The notes below the pieces were generated by a model. The model was not told the DNA's origin, did not search any database, and was given only the letters and a program-made list of their open reading frames with translations. Positions 8,347 through 10,964 of a stretch of DNA of 10,964 nt are shown one piece after another; position 1 is the stretch's first letter; each line of letters opens with the position of its first letter. The position numbers and the translations under genes were made by a program. The stretch is from an uncultured Clostridia bacterium (lineage in GTDB: Bacteria > Bacillota_A > Clostridia > Christensenellales > UBA1242), in the NCBI GenBank assembly GCA_947629895.1, contig CANRFP010000043.1:1-10964 (forward strand). Direction: 5' to 3'.

Positions 8347-9306
8347 ATGAAAACTCAATTAAACAGAGATTTGGTCGAGAGCCTAAGCGAAAGCAGCAAT
8401 GAAGAATTTTTAAACAAAGTAAATGACTTTGTGAACGCTTTGATGTCCAGTGTGATTGAAGAAGTGGCACAAAGGTCTCCTTTTGTCAAAATTGAAAAGT
8501 GTGTTTTGCAACCTGTGAACGAAATATATCTTGGGGCAATTACACAACTTTCTGAATTTGACTATTTTTTGGGCATCGACAATGTTCAAATTGAGTTAAA
8601 TTCAAAAAATAGAAAAATCTTTTGGAGAAACATTTGGAAAGAGTTTAAAGCATCTTGGCGTATCGGGCGAAAAAAATATAAGAAAAAGAAGCAAAAGGAA
8701 AAAGAAGAAATTCGGGCGCTTGACACCATTGAAAAATACAAACTCAGCGATTTTAGAAGTGATGTTGGGCAATGGGCCGCCATGTATTTAAGCGAAACTT
8801 CCGTTATCACAGAATATCCAAGATATATTTCACTTGTTGGAAAAGAGGATTTTGGAACAAATGTTAAGGTGAAAATTTTTGTTTGCATCTTTGACCACAA
8901 AACCTCGCAATTCAAATTGTATAACGAAATGAAAAACCGCTACACAGTGGTGGATTTTGGCAACCGGTTTGAAAATCTTAACTACAAAATGAGGGAGTGC
9001 GGCGACATGTTTGTGAATATGGTCAAAATTTTCAATGCACTGTATTCTAAGGCTTACAACCGCATTCCAAATCAAATTTTGGTGGAAAGTTTGCTCTACA
9101 ACTGCCCAAACAAGTTGTTTGACAAGGAAGATGTTTTCAAAACTTTTGTGAATGTGGCAAACTACATCAGGCTTGCAAATCCTCGTTCAATCATATCCAT
9201 TTGTGACGGCAGCAAAACCATCTTTGAAGAAAAGTTGATAACAGCCACAAATTCGCAGGTTTGTTATTCAAAAATCATCAGTATGCTCGACAGATTTAAC
9301 TACTAA
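8347..9306 (+). CDS. Unknown protein, possible catalytically degenerate nucleotidyltransferase-like fold
   Basis: No family assigned; 319 residues, no signal peptide or membrane helix. An N-terminal helical stretch is followed by LGAITQLSEFDYFLG (62-76), a long lysine-rich segment (about 100-120, predicted exposed and basic), then a core with VKVKIFVCIFD (173-183). A helical C-terminal half holds MFVNMVKIFNALY (221-233) and PNQILVESLLYNCP (241-254). That helical module after a mixed beta region recalls the second domain of OAS/CD-NTase-type nucleotidyltransferases. The G[GS]...DxD metal-binding signature is not convincingly present; FDYF at 71-74 is the nearest. If related it is probably inactive or very divergent. 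It starts eight bases after gap with a weak AGGATGG ribosome binding site, so it is likely cotranscribed at lower translation. The assignment is a fold guess only. Confidence 0.72.
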   Translation: MKTQLNRDLVESLSESSNEEFLNKVNDFVNALMSSVIEEVAQRSPFVKIEKCVLQPVNEIYLGAITQLSEFDYFLGIDNVQIELNSKNRKIFWRNIWKEFKASWRIGRKKYKKKKQKEKEEIRALDTIEKYKLSDFRSDVGQWAAMYLSETSVITEYPRYISLVGKEDFGTNVKVKIFVCIFDHKTSQFKLYNEMKNRYTVVDFGNRFENLNYKMRECGDMFVNMVKIFNALYSKAYNRIPNQILVESLLYNCPNKLFDKEDVFKTFVNVANYIRLANPRSIISICDGSKTIFEEKLITATNSQVCYSKIISMLDRFNY

Positions 9307-9314
9307 TGTATAAA
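9287..9314 (+). promoter_or_regulatory. Possible promoter of the small YtxH-like gene
   Basis: TCGACA (9287-9292) and TATAAA (9309-9314) are 16 bases apart and overlap the last codons of the upstream gene. The expected start near 9321 would give a leader of about 31 bases made almost entirely of the hairpin that covers the ribosome binding site. Confidence 0.42.
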
Positions 9315-9328
9315 TTTCGACATTCTGC

Positions 9329-9351
9329 AAACCCTATTTTTAGGAGGGTTT
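9329..9351 (+). promoter_or_regulatory. Hairpin over the ribosome binding site of the small membrane-protein gene
   Basis: AAACCCT (9329-9335) is perfectly complementary to AGGGTTT (9345-9351), with a nine-base loop ATTTTTAGG. The Shine-Dalgarno AGGAGGG (9342-9348) lies partly in the loop and partly in the stem, and the ATG follows the stem directly. The structure could reduce initiation until melted, for example by temperature, a protein or a ribosome. The pairing is seen; the regulatory role is inferred. Confidence 0.45.
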
Positions 9352-9546
9352 ATGAAAGAAATTTATATGATTCTTGGCTTTGGAGCAGGCTTGGTTGCAG
9401 GTGCATTGTTGTATAAACACTGCGATGACGCCAAAAAACTTGTAAATAAAGGCGAAAAGGCTGTTAAAGAAGAGGCAAACAATCTCAAAAAAATTGTCAA
9501 ATCCAGCAAAAAGCCAAAACAACAAACGCAAAAGAAAGGGGAATAA
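9352..9546 (+). CDS. Small YtxH-like membrane protein
   Basis: A protein of 64 residues with a short N-terminus, one glycine-rich membrane helix (about 6-21, ILGFGAGLVAGALLY) and a long charged, lysine- and glutamate-rich helix ending in a Lys/Gln tail. This is the plan of YtxH/gas-vesicle-like small envelope proteins: a GxxxG-type helix that can self-associate and a coiled-coil-prone cytoplasmic tail. It has an excellent AGGAGGG ribosome binding site. The function of these proteins is generally unknown, some being linked to general stress in Bacillus; nothing here fixes a role. The gene ends directly in a terminator whose stem overlaps the stop codon. It probably has its own promoter and leader hairpin but could also be reached from the gap transcript. 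Confidence 0.75.
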   Translation: MKEIYMILGFGAGLVAGALLYKHCDDAKKLVNKGEKAVKEEANNLKKIVKSSKKPKQQTQKKGE

Positions 9547-9560
9547 CTCCTCTTTTTTTG
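9531..9560 (+). terminator. Intrinsic terminator after the YtxH-like gene
   Basis: AGGGGA (9537-9542) pairs with TCCTCT (9548-9553) with one G-U pair and a five-base loop that includes the stop codon. The stem can be extended by A-rich bases 9531-9536 pairing with the following T-run (9553-9559). It closes the gap-region transcript before the SRP RNA promoter. Confidence 0.68.
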
Positions 9561-9589
9561 TTCTTTTTTAAGCGTTTTTGTCTTTTTGC

Positions 9590-9618
9590 TTGACTTTTTT
9601 TATGCTTGTGAGTATAAT
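9590..9618 (+). promoter_or_regulatory. Promoter of the SRP RNA gene
   Basis: TTGACT (9590-9595), a 17-base spacer and a perfect TATAAT (9613-9618). The expected start is at about 9625, where the RNA's 5' terminal stem begins. It is the strongest promoter in the window by match to consensus, which suits an abundant stable RNA. Confidence 0.85.
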
Positions 9619-9624
9619 ACTTTT

Positions 9625-9893
9625 GCTAGGCTAGACGGGGAGTTGGCGGTGCCCTGTAACCTGCAAACCGCCACAGCAGGGTTGAACGCTTGCCGAGGGG
9701 TGGCTTGGTTGAAGATGTGCATGGACTTTTTATGGTGAAATCAAGGTCTTATGCAATCAGTCCCTTTGAACCATGTCAGATCTTGACGGAAGCAGCATTA
9801 AAAAGACCGATTGATGTGCCATGAGGAAACTTTGGTGGAGTGAAAACTCCGTGAGGCAGTCGGTCAGACCACAACAGAGCATTTGCCTAGTTA
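9625..9893 (+). ncRNA. ffs: Signal recognition particle RNA, long Gram-positive type with Alu domain
   Basis: RNA scaffold of the signal recognition particle, which with Ffh targets membrane and secreted proteins to FtsY and the translocon. The 5' Alu domain carries the typical GGTGCCCTGTAACC followed by GCAAACCGCC and GCAGG (about 9646-9680). The S-domain apical hairpin holds the Ffh-binding core ATGTCAG (9774-9780), a UGAC loop and GACGGAAGCAGCATTAA (about 9784-9800). Terminal pairing of CTAGGC (9626-9631) with GCCTAG (9885-9890) sets both ends to within a few bases. The length of about 269 nt is close to the 271-nt Bacillus form. Open frames on either strand across this region are chance readings of the RNA gene. 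The symbol scr is also used. Confidence 0.95.
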
Positions 9894-9898
9894 TGATG

Positions 9899-9930
9899 GA
9901 AGGAAGGTCACCCCTTCCTTCTTTTCTTTT
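9899..9930 (+). terminator. Intrinsic terminator of the SRP RNA
   Basis: GAAGGAAGG (9899-9907) pairs perfectly with CCTTCCTTC (9913-9921) around a five-base loop and is followed by TTTTCTTTT. The right arm is shared with the left arm of the fold-back repeat that starts at 9917, so the two hairpins exclude each other. Confidence 0.75.
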
Positions 9931-9987
9931 GGAAAAAAGAAAAGAAGGCAAAAGAAAATCAAGTAAGGGGTTATTCGTGACCGTCAC
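9906..9987. repeat. Fold-back repeat element, nested inverted repeat
   Basis: A perfect 14-base inverted repeat, CCTTCTTTTCTTTT (9917-9930) with AAAAGAAAAGAAGG (9935-9948), has loop GGAA. It sits inside outer arms GGTCACCCCTT (9906-9916) and AAGGGG (9965-9970) plus GTGACC (9977-9982), with unpaired bases only on the right side. It ends in GTGACCGTCAC (9977-9987), itself a palindrome. There are no coding features. It looks like a dispersed palindromic repeat of the REP/MITE kind; copy number elsewhere is not visible here. Confidence 0.6.
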
Positions 9988-10010
9988 AAAAGAAGGCAAA
10001 AGAAAATCAA
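9940..10010. repeat. Exact 23-base direct repeat pair in the fold-back region
   Basis: The 23 bases at 9940-9962 recur without mismatch at 9988-10010, 48 bases apart; both begin AAAAGAAGGC and end GAAAATCAA. They are the inverted form of the T-rich units at 10101-10140 and 10173-10212. Confidence 0.75.
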
Positions 10011-10018
10011 TTTAATTT

Positions 10019-10226
10019 AGTTTTTTGTTTACTTTTCCTTTCCCTAAAAGAAAAATTTCATCATTAGTGTGCGAAAATAAAAAATAACGTTTAGTCTAAG
10101 TTTTATTTGGTTTTCTTTTGTTTACTTTTCTTTCTCAAAAATAAATTAATAGACGAACATCGATTTTCTAAATTTTATTTGATTTTCTTTTGCTTACTTT
10201 TCTTTCTCAAAAGAAAAGTAAGTAAG
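10019..10226. repeat. Tandem T-rich repeat units with a terminal hairpin; no gene
   Basis: Units 10101-10140 and 10173-10212 agree at 38 of 40 positions (period 72). Both contain GATTTTCTTTTGCTTAC or its GGTTTTCTTTTGTTTAC variant, followed by TTTTCTTTCTCAAAA. A third, more decayed copy lies at about 10019-10050. The last unit runs into a perfect 13-base stem, CTTACTTTTCTTT (10193-10205) with AAAGAAAAGTAAG (10210-10222), loop CTCA. No codon structure is seen on either strand. Together with the inverted units to the left it fills the space between the SRP RNA and spoIIIAA. Confidence 0.7.
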
Positions 10227-10232
10227 ACAAGA

Positions 10233-10264
10233 GATGACAAAATTTGTCATCTTTTTTTATTTTT
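10233..10264 (+). terminator. Terminator-like hairpin upstream of spoIIIAA
   Basis: GATGACA (10233-10239) pairs with TGTCATC (10245-10251), five-base loop, followed by TTTTTTTATTTTT. It has the form of a good intrinsic terminator. It may stop leftover transcription from the SRP side or act as an attenuator if the spoIIIAA promoter lies upstream. Confidence 0.65.
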
Positions 10265-10305
10265 GGCGAGTTTGGCGTTCATATCATACTTACAAGGAGG
10301 CTTGT

Positions 10306-10749
10306 ATGCTTGAAAAGATTTTGCCAGACAACTTTTCACATATTTTAAACGAAAAAGTGAATATGCGAGCAGTGAACGAAATTCGGCTTAGAGCCAACAA
10401 GCCCGTTGTGATAAATGTCAGCGGAAAAAACTTTTTTCTTTGTGAAAACGGGGTTACAAGCAATGTTAAACAAAGCCTTTATGCAAGCAAAATTATGGTT
10501 GAAGATGTGATTTTTCGGGCGAGTGAATGCTCAATTTATTCGGTGAATGAACAAATCAAAAAAGGCTTCATCATAACCGATGAAGCGGTGCGAATTGGCA
10601 TAAGCGGAAATTTGGTTGAGGAAAATGGTCACATCAAAACAATGACAAATTTTGCCGGCTGCAACATAAGAGTTCCACTGTTAAAAACTGTTCACTTGCG
10701 GCTTATCCCTACATTGTCACGCAAAACGGAGTTGAAAACACGCTTATAA
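10306..10749 (+). CDS. spoIIIAA: Stage III sporulation protein AA, N-terminal part, frame broken
   Basis: SpoIIIAA is a secretion-type ATPase of the SpoIIIA-SpoIIQ feeding channel between mother cell and forespore. As read the frame encodes 147 residues. Family features include VNEIRLRANKPVVINVSG (near residues 23-40), YSVNEQIKKGFIITDEAVRIGISG (where relatives have a GGHRxG motif, here DEAVRIG), and NFAGCNIRV, the usual lead into the ATPase domain. After CNIRVP (residue 124) the sequence loses resemblance and stops 23 codons later. The expected continuation is in the -1 frame. The start is the ATG with AAGGAGG six bases upstream; the frame is open 24 codons further up, but that part reads through the terminator hairpin. 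It is a disrupted gene or a sequence error; the rest is annotated separately. Confidence 0.85.
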   Translation: MLEKILPDNFSHILNEKVNMRAVNEIRLRANKPVVINVSGKNFFLCENGVTSNVKQSLYASKIMVEDVIFRASECSIYSVNEQIKKGFIITDEAVRIGISGNLVEENGHIKTMTNFAGCNIRVPLLKTVHLRLIPTLSRKTELKTRL

Positions 10750-10964
10750 TTTCGCCGCCGGCTTGTGGAAAAACAACTTTCTTGCGGGATTTTGTTTTTC
10801 AACTTTCTGAGAGAAATTTGCTATACAACGTTTTGCTCTTGGACGAGCGCGGCGAACTTGACTGCGGCATAAATTCAAAATTCACCGACAAAATTGCCTT
10901 TTCAAGCAAAAAAGTGGGCTTTGAAAACGGAATACGTTCGCTTTCGCCAGACATTATTGTGACA
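10680..10964 (+). pseudogene. spoIIIAA: spoIIIAA, ATPase part in the -1 frame, runs off the window
   Basis: Continuation of the preceding gene one frame back, open to the last base. It reads VKNCSLAAYPYIVTQNG, then NTLIISPPACGKTTFLRD with the P-loop GKT (relatives usually have PPGCGKTT), then VLLLDERGELDC, the Walker B-like DER motif of SpoIIIAA. After that comes a tail similar to the family's region before RSMSP: NGIRSLSPDIIV at the window end. It has no start codon or ribosome binding site of its own near the junction, so it is not a separate gene. Joining after CNIRVP needs one missing base (family spacing as in Bacillus) or four (spacing as in many Clostridia). Residue content is otherwise intact, with no stop codons, which suggests a recent lesion or an error. 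Confidence 0.8.

Noticed and set aside
9625..9893. Riboswitch or tmRNA reading of the structured region
   Set aside because: The Alu motif, Ffh-binding core and terminal pairing fit SRP RNA fully.
9757..9999. An 80-codon open frame on the - strand, and a 64-codon frame on the + strand at 9821-10015
   Set aside because: Both lie across the SRP RNA and the repeats, with no ribosome binding site or protein-like composition.
10279..10293. SigE-like -10 sequence (CATATCAT or CATACTTA) before spoIIIAA
   Set aside because: No matching -35 at the proper distance, and the predicted start would fall in the ribosome binding site.
10107..10313. A 68-codon open frame on the + strand with repeated FFCLLFFLK
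   Set aside because: It only translates the two T-rich repeat units and runs into the spoIIIAA leader; no start signal.

Overview
The window is visibly AT-rich and reads as the chromosome of a Gram-positive, Clostridia-like, probably uncultured anaerobe from the Firmicutes. Three things support this. The signal recognition particle RNA is the long form with an Alu domain. A spoIIIAA homologue lies at the right edge, which implies an endospore-forming ancestry. Most genes carry strong AAGGAG-type ribosome binding sites. Nothing looks like a phage, plasmid, transposase or CRISPR locus. This is mostly core housekeeping DNA with one repeat-rich gap.

Left part (1-4395, all + strand): the 3' part of obgE (ribosome assembly GTPase), then yhbY (CRM-domain ribosome assembly factor), then tig, clpP and clpX, a protein folding and proteolysis block. 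In many Firmicutes obgE-yhbY is followed by nadD, yqeK and rsfS. Here nadD and yqeK are absent from this place, and rsfS turns up about 4.2 kb further on, beyond tig-clpP-clpX and a convergent membrane-protein gene (4410-5222, - strand).

Middle part (5267-9546, + strand): rsfS has its own promoter and terminator. A second unit follows, made of a low-molecular-weight phosphatase resembling the protein-arginine phosphatase YwlE, rpiB, an unknown two-helix membrane protein and NAD-type glyceraldehyde-3-phosphate dehydrogenase. These four genes are joined by three successive 4-base ATGA overlaps. Closely behind come an unknown gene with a possible degenerate nucleotidyltransferase-like plan and a small YtxH-like membrane protein. 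The most striking signal is that rsfS and the phosphatase gene each have a sigma-A-type promoter whose -10 box ends exactly six bases before the ATG, with no ribosome binding site. Both mRNAs are therefore predicted to be leaderless, in a window where nearly all other genes have clear Shine-Dalgarno sequences.

Right part (9547-10964): about 760 bases without a protein gene. It holds a well-defined SRP RNA (about 9625-9893) with a near-consensus promoter and terminator, then a mosaic of purine/pyrimidine-biased fold-back repeats (about 9899-10226), then a second terminator-like hairpin. Last comes spoIIIAA, whose reading frame breaks between residues 124 and 127. The ATPase half continues in the -1 frame to the window end, which is either a real disruption or an assembly error.

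No complete novel system is evident. The best leads are the paired leaderless promoters, the spoIIIAA frame break, the fold-back repeat cluster and the unknown gene after gap.
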